A stretch of 64,000 nt of DNA, taken from VYFG01 sp965221795. Its GTDB lineage: Bacteria > Pseudomonadota > Gammaproteobacteria > Arenicellales > Poriferihabitantaceae. Positions 17,129 to 26,041 of this stretch are shown in pieces. Every line of letters starts with the position of its first letter. Position 1 is the stretch's first letter. Both the position numbers and the translations under genes were made by a program. The notes below the pieces were generated by a model. That model was not told where the DNA came from, did no database searches, and worked only from the letters and a program-made list of their open reading frames with translations. The stretch lies in contig OZ244914.1 in NCBI GenBank assembly GCA_965221795.1, positions 2,852,001 to 2,916,000 of the forward strand. The letters run 5' to 3'.

Positions 17129-18319
17129 ATGAAATTTTCAAGTGTAACGAAACGAGTTTCCGGCGATAGTGAAGTTTGGGATGTGCATTATCGCGGGATG
17201 GCAAGACTGGAAGCGGGGGAAGATATCATACTTCTCAGCGTGGGTCAGGAGACCGGGGAGCGAACGCCGACTCCGATCGTGGATGCGGCAGTTCACAGCC
17301 TGCATGCGGGTCGGCACCACTACTCCGAAATAGGAGGCATTGAGCCTCTTCGTGATGCCATTGCCCAACGCCATCAGTGGTTGACCGGACAGCCGGTTTC
17401 TGCGGCCAACTGTATTGCCATGGCCGGGGCGCAAAATGCACTATTCGGGGTTTGTCAATGCATCCTTGAACAGGGTGATGAGGTTATTCTGCAGGAGCCC
17501 TATTACACGACATATCCGGCGACGGTAACGGCTTCCGGGGCGACCTTGGTCCGTGTACCAGCGGCACTGGACCAGGGGTTTGCCTTGGACGTGGACCGTA
17601 TTGCGGCAGCGATTTCTCCGAGAACCCAAGCCATTGTAGTTAATTCCCCCAATAATCCAACCGGGGCAGTGTATACCCGAAAGCAACTGGAGGCCGTGGT
17701 GGACTTGTGTCTTTCGAATGACATTTGGCTAGTCAGTGATGAGGTCTATCAGGAGATCCTGCCACCAGAGGATCGCTTCAGTCCCGCCTCGCTTGCGCGC
17801 GCGGAACCGGTATGCATCACGGTTTCCAGTCTTTCCAAATCCCACAGAATGACAGGCTGGAGACTGGGCTGGGTCGTCGGCCCTGAGGAATTGATTCAGA
17901 ACCTGTCCAATCTTTCGCTTTGCATGTCATATGGATTGCCTCCTTTTATTCAGGAAGCAGCAGTCGTTGCCCTGCAAGAAGATCACCGCACCCCGGATGT
18001 TGTGCGATGTGCTATAGAAGGGCGATATCAATTGCTCGTGGACCGGCTTCGGGATGCGCAGGATATCCGTGTATTCAGTGCCCAAGGCGGAATGTTCGTG
18101 GTTCTGGATATCCGAGAATTGCCGATCAGTAGTATGCGGTTTGCGGATGAATTGCTGGATCGGTATCAGGTGTCCATCTTGCCTTGTGATGGATTCGGTC
18201 AAATGGGTAGTGGGTTGCTCCGTATCAGTCTTTGTGAACCGGAGGACCGTTTGGTCGTCGCTGCAGAACGGATAGTCGAATATGTTGAAATGGTTCGCAA
18301 GAAGGTTTCCGAGAATTGA
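17129..18319 (+). CDS. Class I/II PLP aminotransferase, AruH (arginine:pyruvate transaminase)-like
   Basis: A 396-residue fold-type I aminotransferase. The N-terminus (KRVSGDSEVWDVHYRGMARL) and the overall spacing resemble AruH; PLP elements are NSPNNPTGAVY, SDEVYQEIL and the Schiff-base lysine in SSLSKSHRMTGWRLGWVVG. The carboxylate-binding Arg is in GLLRISLCE. Start ATG 17129 (TTG 17126 is one codon earlier). It stands before the dimethylglycine-dehydrogenase-like gene, 57 bases away, so both may serve amino-acid or methylamine catabolism. Substrate is inferred. Confidence 0.75.
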   Translation: MKFSSVTKRVSGDSEVWDVHYRGMARLEAGEDIILLSVGQETGERTPTPIVDAAVHSLHAGRHHYSEIGGIEPLRDAIAQRHQWLTGQPVSAANCIAMAGAQNALFGVCQCILEQGDEVILQEPYYTTYPATVTASGATLVRVPAALDQGFALDVDRIAAAISPRTQAIVVNSPNNPTGAVYTRKQLEAVVDLCLSNDIWLVSDEVYQEILPPEDRFSPASLARAEPVCITVSSLSKSHRMTGWRLGWVVGPEELIQNLSNLSLCMSYGLPPFIQEAAVVALQEDHRTPDVVRCAIEGRYQLLVDRLRDAQDIRVFSAQGGMFVVLDIRELPISSMRFADELLDRYQVSILPCDGFGQMGSGLLRISLCEPEDRLVVAAERIVEYVEMVRKKVSEN

Positions 18320-18376
18320 GAAACCGTACCTCATAAGCAGGTTGTCGGACAATCATTTACAACAGGAGAATCCGTT

Positions 18377-20806
18377 ATGAAAACCCATGCTCGGGTAGTG
18401 GTCATCGGCGGCGGTTTGTCGGGTTGCAGTGTCCTATATCACTTGACCAAGCTCGGCTGGAGTGACGTACTGTTGCTGGAGCGTGATGAACTGACCTCCG
18501 GTTCTACCTGGCATGCAGCAGCAAACACCCATGGACTTCATGACAATAACAATATCTCCCGTCTGCAGTATTACACTATGAAGGTGTACCAGGAACTGGA
18601 AGCGGAAACCGGACAGTCTTGCGGTCTCCATCATCCCGGCTCCATCTACCTGGCTTGCACAAAAGATCGCGCCCATCAACTCCGATTGCAGGCATCCAAG
18701 GCACATGCTTTTGATGCAGAGTTCTATGAAGTCTCGCAGGAAGAAGTGCTGGCATTGCATCCACTTTTAAATCTCGACAATGTCATTTGTTCCATGTATG
18801 AACCGATGGCAGGCCATGTGGACCCTTCTGGCGTTACTCATGCCTATGCCCAAGGTGCTCGAAAACTAGGGGCGGAAATACATCGGTTCACGCCCGTACT
18901 GGAAACCAATCAACGGCCCGACCATACATGGGATGTCGTTACTCCCAATGGCACCATCCATACCGAGCACGTGGTCAATGCAGCGGGACTCTGGGGTCGG
19001 GAGGTAGCCGAAATGGCCGGAATTTATCTGCCTCTCATGACAATGGAGCACCAGTACTTGGTCACGGAGACCATTCCCGAAATTGTAGCCATGGACCGCG
19101 AGCTGCCCTCTGTGGCCGACCGAGACATGGAATACTACATGCGTCAGGAAGGGAAAGGGTTGTTGTTCGGTGCCTATGAGAAAGATGGCCGATTTTGGGC
19201 ACAAGAACGAACACCGATGGATTTTGGTCATGATCTGCTTCCAGAGGACTTGGAGCGGATTGCCGATAACTTCATGCGTGCCTGTGACCGCATTCCGGTG
19301 CTGGCGAATGCCGGGGTCAAACAGGTGGTCAACGGTCCGATGATCTGGTCACCGGATTCCTCTGCTCTCCTGGGCCCGGTTCGGGATCTCAAAAATTACT
19401 GGTGTTGCAATGGCATTATTCCCGGATTCAGCCAAAGTGCCGGTTTGGGCCTGACGTTGGCACAATGGATTGTGGAGGGTGAGCCGGAACTGGATATGTT
19501 TCCTTGGGATGTGACCCGTTATGGTCACTGGGCCGATGCAAATTATGCCAAGGCAAAAGCATTGGAAACCTATGGCACACGGTTCAGTATTCACTTTCCG
19601 AATGAGGAGCGCCCCGCAGGCCGACCGATCAAAAAACGCCCTGTCTATGACCTGCAAAAATCCATGGGAGCCGTGTTCGGGTTTTCCTTTGGCTATGAAC
19701 ATCCACATTGGTATGCTCCGGAAGGTGTCCTGCAGGAAGATGAGTTCACTTTTGAGCGGCCGCGCTGGTTTGAGGTGATGGGCCAGGAAGCCGCGGCAGT
19801 ACGCCATGCGGTGGGAGTGGTTGATACGTCGAATTTTGCCAAATACCGGATTACCGGGCCGAAGGCACGGCCATGGCTCGACCGGATCGTTGCCAATTAT
19901 GTGCCGAAGGAAAATGGGCGAACCTGCCTGACTCCCCTGTTGGGTCTGCGAGGGGGAGTGATGGGCGATTTCACGATCGCCCGATTGGAAGATGAAACGC
20001 TGTTCATGATCGGTTCCGGTATTGCCGAAGATTATCATCGACGGCTGTTTTCCCAATACCTGCCCGCTGATGGAGTCCGTTTCGAGTCGGTGACAGACTT
20101 GATGTGTGGGTTCAACATTGCGGGTCCACATGCCCGAGCCCTGATGGAACACCTTACTGGCATGTCCTGGAGCAATGATGATTTCGGTTTCATGCGAAAT
20201 CGCCAGATCACATTGGATGGTTATGATGTCATCGTCATCCGGGTTTCGTTCACCGGCGACTTGGGCTATGAGTTGTATGTCGATGAGGTACACCAACTGG
20301 ACCTGTACCGCAAGATTCTTGCATATGGAGAACCGATGGGAATCCGCCCGATCGGTTCGCGGGCTTTGGGTTCAATGCGGATTGAGAAGGGGTATGGCAG
20401 TTGGGGACGTGAATACTCCCCGGAGTGGTGGCCGACTGAGTCCGGAATGGATTTTTTGATAAAAACCGAAAAGCCGGCATTTCATGGACGGGAGGCATAT
20501 ATGGCTATCCGGGAACTCCCCCCCCGGCAACGGATGTGTTATTTCACTATTGAGACCAAGCCAGGCAAGGAGGGAGCGGACGCGTGGGGAGGAGAAGCCA
20601 TTTTCTGTCACGGAAAGTATGTCGGTCGTGTCACTTCGGGTTCCTACAGCTTCACGTTCAACACGTCGGTTGCTATCGGCTACGTGGACTGTGACGATGC
20701 GATGCCGGGAGATGGTTTTGAGGTCGGGGTTCTGGGTATTCCACTCAAAGCCACGCTTTTGGAAAAACCACTGTTTGATCCCTCAGGCCAAAAGCTGCGT
20801 ACATAA
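18377..20806 (+). CDS. Dimethylglycine/sarcosine dehydrogenase-like FAD protein with GcvT domain
   Basis: An 809-residue fusion. Residues 1-370 are a DAO-type FAD oxidoreductase with VIGGGLSGCSVLYHL, the GSTWHAAA motif typical of covalent-FAD dimethylglycine/sarcosine dehydrogenases, and VVNAAGLWGREVAEMAG. A linker of about 60 residues (FAO_M type) follows, then a GcvT folate-binding domain from about 430 and a GcvT C-terminal domain (CHGKYVGRVTSGSYSFT). It would demethylate a secondary or tertiary amine and transfer the one-carbon unit to tetrahydrofolate. RBS ACAGGAGAA. The exact amine is unknown. Confidence 0.83.
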   Translation: MKTHARVVVIGGGLSGCSVLYHLTKLGWSDVLLLERDELTSGSTWHAAANTHGLHDNNNISRLQYYTMKVYQELEAETGQSCGLHHPGSIYLACTKDRAHQLRLQASKAHAFDAEFYEVSQEEVLALHPLLNLDNVICSMYEPMAGHVDPSGVTHAYAQGARKLGAEIHRFTPVLETNQRPDHTWDVVTPNGTIHTEHVVNAAGLWGREVAEMAGIYLPLMTMEHQYLVTETIPEIVAMDRELPSVADRDMEYYMRQEGKGLLFGAYEKDGRFWAQERTPMDFGHDLLPEDLERIADNFMRACDRIPVLANAGVKQVVNGPMIWSPDSSALLGPVRDLKNYWCCNGIIPGFSQSAGLGLTLAQWIVEGEPELDMFPWDVTRYGHWADANYAKAKALETYGTRFSIHFPNEERPAGRPIKKRPVYDLQKSMGAVFGFSFGYEHPHWYAPEGVLQEDEFTFERPRWFEVMGQEAAAVRHAVGVVDTSNFAKYRITGPKARPWLDRIVANYVPKENGRTCLTPLLGLRGGVMGDFTIARLEDETLFMIGSGIAEDYHRRLFSQYLPADGVRFESVTDLMCGFNIAGPHARALMEHLTGMSWSNDDFGFMRNRQITLDGYDVIVIRVSFTGDLGYELYVDEVHQLDLYRKILAYGEPMGIRPIGSRALGSMRIEKGYGSWGREYSPEWWPTESGMDFLIKTEKPAFHGREAYMAIRELPPRQRMCYFTIETKPGKEGADAWGGEAIFCHGKYVGRVTSGSYSFTFNTSVAIGYVDCDDAMPGDGFEVGVLGIPLKATLLEKPLFDPSGQKLRT

Positions 20807-20983
20807 TAGTCCACTCGACGGGCTGGATAAAGTTCCTTGGTCCCTGTGTCCAACGGTTGTCAGGAGCAGGATTCCTTGGTTAATCACACGATTCGTCAGA
20901 GCGTAAGACCGACACCGGCATCTGAAAGTGCGTGGTTCGTGAAATGCCGAATAGTCGGCCCGTCCTTGGTCCGATGGCAGTGG

Positions 20984-21317
20984 TCATTTGATCTCTGATA
21001 CATGCATATGGCTGCAAGGTGATTGCCACATCGTCCGGCGGACTCCGGGACTCTTTCCTCCATGGCTACCGGCCGCGACACCTTCTGCTCCAAGCCTTCG
21101 GAGATCTAGAGAGTGTCGCAACGCCGACTTCTCCAGTATCGTCTGGAGTTCATGCCTTTCGATGAAATGACCGACCAACTCCATCCCCAGATCCAACAAC
21201 TGCCCACGCAAATACCTCGTTTGCGAAATGTCTGCGGGGTCTTGTAAATCCACTGCAATAGGGGAAAGTTTCTGTCTCACCAAGCGTTGGACTGCACGAC
21301 AAAATAAAGCCCCGGGA
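20984..21317 (-). pseudogene. Possible gene remnant cut by the IS30-type element
   Basis: The minus strand here is open and reads protein-like sequence (YLRGQLLDLGMELVGHFIER, HELQTILEKSALRHSLDLRR) directly from the left end of the IS30-type element. No matching 5' part is found beyond the element. No family recognised; it may equally be chance. Confidence 0.25.
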
Positions 21318-21335
21318 CCAGTCCGAAGTGCAACA

Positions 21336-21391
21336 GTCGCCGCGATCCCGGAATGAGGGCGTAGCCCGAAGGGAGGGATCGCGGCGGCGAC
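21336..21391. repeat. GC-rich inverted repeat (hairpin) inside the IS30-type element
   Basis: GTCGCCGCGATCCC at 21336-21349 pairs with GGGATCGCGG-CGGCGAC at 21375-21391, leaving a loop of about 25 bases. It lies immediately inside the left terminal repeat and could be a transcription-blocking hairpin that protects the transposase gene from or stops read-through. Confidence 0.5.
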
Positions 21392-21542
21392 CCAAAATCC
21401 GCGCTGCGAACGCTGCTTTTTTGGCCTCGGATGGCAGCCATCTCGACTGCCGGCGATTCTGACCGAAGTCATCGGCCAAAGCCAGGGCGAAACCGGCACC
21501 ATGAGGCCGAGAGAGGCCGCTCCGGTGGGTCACCGGAGTGCC

Positions 21543-21559
21543 GGGGGGGGGGGGGGGGG
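21543..21559 (+). repeat. Homopolymer run of 17 G
   Basis: Seventeen consecutive G lie 24 bases downstream of the transposase stop (C17 on the coding strand of the element). Such tracts are unstable in length and may also reflect an assembly or sequencing uncertainty. Confidence 0.9.
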
Positions 21560-21582
21560 CGATCGGGGGACCGCCGGCCGCG

Positions 21583-22556
21583 TCAGGGGGGAGCTAACCC
21601 ACGGGCAAAGACCTCCGCCGGGGTGCGGTATCCCAGGACCTTCCGAGGCCGACGGTTGAGTCGGTCCTCTACCGCCCGCACCTGCGCGGCAGTCACTTGG
21701 CGGAAGTCGGTCCCGTTCGGGAAGTACGGGCGTACCAGGCCGTTGGTATGCTCGTTCCGGCCCCGTTCCCAGGAAGGGTAGGAGGTAGCGAAGTAACAGC
21801 CCGCATCAAGCTTCGGTGCGATCTCGCGATGCCTCGCGAACTCCTTGCCGTGATCTGCCGTGCCGGTGTGAACCCGGTCCCGGATCGGCCCCAGACGCCG
21901 GGTGAGCGCCGCGGTCACTGCCGCCGCGGTCTTGCCTTCCACCCACTCCAGGAAGGTAAACTTCGAGCCCCGATCCACGGCCGATACCAGCGCCCCCGGT
22001 GTTTCGCGCCCATGATCGTATCCAGTTCCCAATCGCCGATCCGGCTCTTCTCGGCCACCACCGAAGGCCGCTCCGCAAGGTCCACCCGATCAGGAATGTG
22101 GCCGCGTCCGGCATGCCGGCCGCCACGCCCGTTCGGCTTCTTGCCCCGACGCCGCAGGCACCGGTACCGCGTCCCTCCCGCCTGTCGGTCAGCCCGCACA
22201 TACTGGTAGATCCACTCTTTCCCCGCCATCACCTCGCCCTGCTGCCGGTACCGGCCTGCGATCTGCTCCGGGCTCCAGCCTTCCTGCAGCCGGTCCTCGA
22301 CCACCGCCCAGCGCTCGGGAGTCATCTTCCGGGGCACCGCCGACGCTTCCTGGCGACGGGCCGTCGCCTTGCCGTCAGCCTGTTGGTGCCGGTAGCCGCG
22401 TTGCCCACGGTTGCGCGAGGCCTCGCGCGAGATCGTCGCGGGGTCCCGTCCGAGATCGCGGGCCATCTCCCGGTTCGACAACCCCCGATGCAAAAGCGCG
22501 TGAATCTGGCATCGTTCGGCATCGGTCAGGGGGTGGTAGCCTACGGGCATGACCAT
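21583..22556 (-). pseudogene. IS30-family transposase, frameshifted
   Basis: The N-terminal part (YHPLTDAERCQIHALLHRGL HTH, RDPATISREASRNRG) runs from 22556 to the ELDTIMGAKHRG segment. The C-terminal DDE part (ALVSAVDRGSKFTFLEWVEG, TADHGKEFARH, ERGRNEHTNGLVRPYFPNG, RRPRKVLGYRTPAEVF) is in another frame. The break is in a G5 run at about 21992-21996; the second copy at 25.9 kb reads GGGGTGCGC there while this copy reads GGGGGCGC, one base shorter. So transposase function is probably lost. Confidence 0.82.
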
Positions 22557-22703
22557 CCTCCGTTGGTGAGAAACAGAGATGGTTGACCATCATCTGGCCC
22601 ACCGCAAGCGGCTTGTCAGCTCACCAGCCAGCGGCTTAGGGGGTGTTGCACTTCACACTGGAAAGGGGGTTTTACTTTCATTGGGACATCCCCATTTTAT
22701 CAA

Positions 22704-23560
22704 CTAGGGCGCGTTAACACAATTTCTTCCAGACATGGTATACTCGGTGCCCGTGATTTTCAACCGGAACATTACGGAGGAACCGGCAATGGAACTGACA
22801 CGGGCACCGTACGAGCGCATTGCCCCGCTGCGGCCGAGGCCGCGGGGCAAGGTCAGCCTCTCGAACCTGCCGGTACTCAACGCCATTCTCGACGTGGCCG
22901 AGCACGGCGGCCAGTGGCGCCGCCTGCCGGAGCCCTTCGGCAACGGGCACACCATCGACACGCGCAGGAACCGGTGGTCAAAGAACGGGGTTCTGGACCG
23001 CGTGTTCGCGCATCGGCAGCGGCAGCGGATGATCCGGATCCGGGGGGAGGCCATGGGCCTGGACAGCACCCGCATCAAGGGGCATCCCGAGGGCACCGGA
23101 GCGCTACAAAAACGGCGCCCAGGGCATCGGAAAGTCCCGGGGCGGGTGGAACACCCAGCTTCCTCTGGTGGCCGCGGATGCCCGCACGGCCGTTGCCTTC
23201 GCGCGCTCTCCCGGCAATGCGCACGATGCCCCGGAGGGGCGGAAGCTCCGGCAGCGGCTGCAGAAGCCGTCGCACCGACCGGCACTGGTCATGGATCGGG
23301 CCTATGAAGACGATGAAACCCGCCGGCGGGTTGCCGACCTCGGCTTCACGCCCGGGGTCCCGCCGAAAAGCCGTCGCATCAGCCCCTGGGAATACGACCG
23401 GAAACGGTACCGGCGGCGCCACGAGGTCGAGCGCCGGTTCCGGCGACTCAAGGGCTTTCGCCGAGTCTTCTCGCGCTTCGACCAGCTTGATGTCATGTAT
23501 CTCGGATTCGTCGTCTTCGCGCTGGTCATCGATACACTGCGTAGCGTTAACATGCCCTAG
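22704..23560 (+). mobile_element. IS5-family (IS427-group-like) insertion sequence
   Basis: Left end CTAGGGCGCGTTAACAC (22704-22720) and right end GTTAACATGCCCTAG (23546-23560) are inverted repeats sharing CTAGGGC and GTTAAC. A CTAG is at both outer ends, consistent with the short target site used by this group. The length of about 850 bases fits the group. It has inserted into or next to an ardA gene, of which only the 3' part remains. Confidence 0.75.
22789..23560 (+). pseudogene. IS5-family transposase, interrupted by a frameshift
   Basis: The ATG at 22789 follows ACGGAGGA. The first part reads MELTRAPYERIAPLRPRPRG, NGHTIDTRRNRWSKNGVLDR and MGLDSTRIKGHPEGTGAL. At an A5 run (about 23107-23111) the frame must shift to continue as NGAQGIGKSRGGWNTQL, VAADARTAVAFARSPGNAHD and RHEVERRFRRLKGFRR with the C-terminal Glu. 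The required change is +1 (or -2), not the -1 slip known for some members, so a mutation is more likely than programmed frameshifting. Confidence 0.75.
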
Positions 23561-23579
23561 TCGGCCCTGAAAAAAACTT

Positions 23580-23804
23580 GCTTCAGGTAGCCGCAAGCAC
23601 CCGCGGTGGGACACTGCCCAACTCGGAGGCACAGCAATCCAATATGCCGAGGAGCTGATCGACAACACGGGCATGCTCGATCAAATGCCCGAAAACCTTC
23701 GCACCTACTTCGATACCGAAGCCTTCGCCCGCGACATGGTGCTTGGCGGTAGCATCACCGAGGTCGAAATCGACGATCACAGCTATATCGCCGATGGGGT
23801 CTGA
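23580..23804 (+). pseudogene. ArdA antirestriction protein, C-terminal remnant
   Basis: An open stretch without a start codon, ending with TGA at 23802-23804, reads QYAEELIDNTGMLDQMPENL then RTYFDTEAFARDMVLGGSIT and EVEIDD, the typical ArdA tail. ArdA proteins are acidic DNA mimics that block type I restriction and are carried by plasmids and conjugative elements. The 5' part is missing, cut at the IS5-type element 20 bases upstream. Confidence 0.8.
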
Positions 23805-23843
23805 GCACATGCCGATCATCCGCGAGCGCATGTAAAATACTTT

Positions 23844-23861
23844 TATCCGTGCTCACGGATA
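23844..23861. promoter_or_regulatory. HipB operator 1 (TATCC-N8-GGATA)
   Basis: TATCC at 23844-23848 and GGATA at 23857-23861 with eight bases between match exactly the operator consensus of the E. coli hipBA system. It lies 46 bases before the hipB ATG. HipB dimers and HipBA complexes would bind here to autorepress the operon. Confidence 0.8.
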
Positions 23862-23870
23862 TTGCATTTT

Positions 23871-23888
23871 TATCCGCGATCGCGTATA
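23871..23888. promoter_or_regulatory. HipB operator 2 (imperfect)
   Basis: TATCC at 23871-23875, eight bases, then GTATA at 23884-23888: one mismatch from the TATCC-N8-GGATA consensus. It starts 27 bases after operator 1, between it and the hipB start, fitting cooperative autorepression. Confidence 0.65.
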
Positions 23889-23907
23889 TTGCTTCAAGGA
23901 GACCACA

Positions 23908-24153
23908 ATGACGATACGCGATGCAAAACAACTTGGCGCAGCGCTCCAAAGGGAGCGAAAACGCCAAGGATTGACCCAGGCCCAACTGGCTGAAAAAGCA
24001 GGCGTGCGTCAGCAGACCATTTCGGCGGTTGAAGGTGGAAAGCCGCGCTCCGAGCTTCAGGTCATTTTTGATATCATAACGGCACTCGGCCTTGAAATGA
24101 CGCTGGTAGATCGAAGCGGTAAAAAAGCACCGGGCATTGAGGAGCTTTTCTGA
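23908..24153 (+). CDS. hipB: HipB antitoxin, HTH regulator
   Basis: An 81-residue protein with an HTH_3 domain (LGAALQRERKRQGLTQAQLA, VRQQTISAVEGGKPRSELQV) and a C-terminal strand, as in HipB. RBS is AAGGAG before ATG 23908. Its stop overlaps the hipA start by one base (TGATG). It should neutralise HipA and repress the operon through the two operators upstream. The C-terminus ends with a short GIEELF tail. Confidence 0.9.
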   Translation: MTIRDAKQLGAALQRERKRQGLTQAQLAEKAGVRQQTISAVEGGKPRSELQVIFDIITALGLEMTLVDRSGKKAPGIEELF

Positions 24154-25484
24154 TGGGCCGGAAACGCAAATCCAGCATCCTGACCGTCGCGCTCAATGGT
24201 CGCGTTGTTGGGTATCTTGTACGCGCCGCTGACGGCGCGACGCGCTTCGATTACGCCCATGAATGGTTGGACTGGGAATATGCGATCCCGGTGTCCCGAT
24301 CCATGCCGCTCTTGGATCGACCCTTCACCGGCCTTGCCGTCAGGGCGGTGTTCGACAACCTGCTTCCCGACGACGACCGCATCCGTGCGCGGCTCGCGGC
24401 TCGCGTCGACGCAGAGGGGACAGATGCTTTCTCCATGCTCGCTGCGCTTGGCAGAGACTGTGTCGGCGCGCTCCAGTTCTTGCCTGAAGACATGACTCCC
24501 GAGCCGCCTGGTCCGCCGGAAGGCGAGCCGTTAACGGACGATGCCATCGCCGAACGTATACGCTCTTTGAGGGATGCGCCCTTGGGCATGCGCGGCGTCG
24601 ATGATGCCTTCCGCATATCACTTGCGGGCGCACAGGATAAAACCGCACTTCTCTATCATGATGGTCAGTGGCTGGAACCGTCCGGTACCACGCCAACCAC
24701 GCGTATCCTGAAGTCTCAGATCGGGAAGGTGCAAACATCGAATGGCGAAGTGGACCTCTCAGACAGCGTGCAGAACGAGCATTTCTGTATGGCGCTTTGC
24801 AGTGCACTTGGGCTGACCATCGCGCACACCGAAATCCTTCAGCTTGCAGATGACCTTCTTGTTCTGAGCGTTGAGCGCTTTGATCGCCACCTTGACGGCA
24901 AAGGCCGTCTCTTACGGCTGCCCCAGGAAGATATGTGCCAGGTGCTTGGCGTTGTTCCGACCGGGAAATATGAGAACGACGGTGGTCCAGGCATCCCAGC
25001 TTGCCTCGACCTCTTGAAATCAAGTGATACACCGGAAGCTGACCGTCGCGATTTTATGAAGGCGCAAATCGTCTTCTGGCTAATAGGCGCGACGGACGGA
25101 CACGCGAAAAACTTTTCCCTGTATCTGGAGCCACAAGGGTGCTTCAGGTTAACGCCGCTTTACGACATCCTCTCAACACAGTGGCAGCATGACCGCCGCC
25201 AAATCCCCCGCAATGCCTTCCGGCTTGCCATGGCGATCGGTGACAGGCAGCGATACAAGGTGTCGGACATCGCACCCCGTCATTTTGAGCAGACGGCAAA
25301 GCTGGCGGGCTTCTCATTGGATACGCTGCGCGAAGTGATGGGCGAGATTATAGGCGATCTACCAAAAGCCGCTGAGGTACTCTCCGCGCAACGGAATGAG
25401 CATACGCCTGCGGCAATGTCGGAGGCAATCCTGGCCGCCGCAAACACGCGGGCGGAACAGATCGAGTCCTATTTGCATGACTGA
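24153..25484 (+). CDS. hipA: HipA serine/threonine kinase toxin
   Basis: A 443-residue kinase of usual HipA length. The N-terminal subdomain contains AVRAVFDNLLPDDDRIR; the phosphate-loop RISLAGAQDKTALLY holds the likely autophosphorylated Ser156; the catalytic loop is ATDGHAKNFSLYL (Asp315) and the metal-binding Asp338 is in TPLYDILS. In E. coli HipA phosphorylates glutamyl-tRNA synthetase and causes dormancy. All key residues appear intact, so the module may be active although it sits among decayed mobile DNA. Confidence 0.92.
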   Translation: MGRKRKSSILTVALNGRVVGYLVRAADGATRFDYAHEWLDWEYAIPVSRSMPLLDRPFTGLAVRAVFDNLLPDDDRIRARLAARVDAEGTDAFSMLAALGRDCVGALQFLPEDMTPEPPGPPEGEPLTDDAIAERIRSLRDAPLGMRGVDDAFRISLAGAQDKTALLYHDGQWLEPSGTTPTTRILKSQIGKVQTSNGEVDLSDSVQNEHFCMALCSALGLTIAHTEILQLADDLLVLSVERFDRHLDGKGRLLRLPQEDMCQVLGVVPTGKYENDGGPGIPACLDLLKSSDTPEADRRDFMKAQIVFWLIGATDGHAKNFSLYLEPQGCFRLTPLYDILSTQWQHDRRQIPRNAFRLAMAIGDRQRYKVSDIAPRHFEQTAKLAGFSLDTLREVMGEIIGDLPKAAEVLSAQRNEHTPAAMSEAILAAANTRAEQIESYLHD

Positions 25485-25639
25485 TTCCAGCCATGCTTAT
25501 CTCATTGCACTGGTATGAAAAGGCCACAGGTCGGCGGTAATACCAATAAGCTCATATCATCAGTGTACTACCGGAAACCCCGGTTCTATTTAGACCGCAA
25601 TATGTGTGTGGTACTACCACACATCTTGGCAAGGGGCGC
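25485..25639. other. Short junction with a 19-bp near-palindrome
   Basis: Between hipA and the IS30 fragment. TGTGTGGTA at 25605-25613 and TACCACACA at 25615-25623 form a perfect inverted repeat around one base, right before the IS30-like sequence begins. It may be a hairpin or protein site at the element junction. Confidence 0.4.
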
Positions 25640-26041
25640 GCTGGGCGGTGGTCGAAGGCCGGCTGCAGGAGGGCTGGAGTCCGGAGCAGATCGCCGGCTG
25701 GTGTCGGTTACAGGGCGAAGTGATGGCGGGAAGGAGTGGATCTACCAGCACATACGGGCCGATCGGCAGACCGGAGGGACTCTGTATCGGTGCCTGCGCC
25801 GTCGAGGGAAGAAGCCGAACTGGCGCGGAGGGCGCCATGCGGGTCGTGGTCACATTCCCGATCGGGTCGACATTGCGGAGCGGCCGGCAGTGGTCGAGGA
25901 GAAGTGCCGGATCGGGGGCTGGGAGCTGGATACAATCCTCGGCGCGAGACACCGGGGTGCGCTGGTGTCGGCAGTCGACCGGGGCTCGAAGTTCCGGTTC
26001 CTGGAGTGGGTCGAGGGCAAGACGGCCTCCGCGGTGACCCA
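25640..26041 (+). pseudogene. IS30-family transposase fragment, second copy
   Basis: Internal part only: RWAVVEGRLQEGWSPEQIAG to VEGKTASAVTQ, closely similar to the copy at 21.6-22.6 kb (for example GGRHAGRGHIPDRVDIAERP). It lacks the N-terminal HTH and the last third. A frameshift lies near 25731 (EVMAG/KEWIYQH), one A missing. The DUF4338-ISAs1-like element starts right at its 3' break. Confidence 0.8.

Larger units (their letters stand above)
21318..22661 (-). mobile_element. IS30-family insertion sequence, inactivated
   Basis: Candidate terminal inverted repeats are CCAGTCCGAAGTGCAACA at 21318-21335 and TGTTGCACTTCACACTGG at 22644-22661, matching in 16 of 18 positions when inverted. Between them lies an IS30-type transposase on the minus strand. 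The 3' side is longer than usual for the family (about 240 non-coding bases), holding a hairpin and a 17-G tract. Target duplications could not be identified with confidence. Confidence 0.65.

Noticed and set aside
23107..23115. Programmed frameshift in the IS5-type transposase
   Set aside because: The second part lies in the +1/-2 frame and no X-XXY-YYZ heptamer is in the proper register; mutation or sequence error is simpler.
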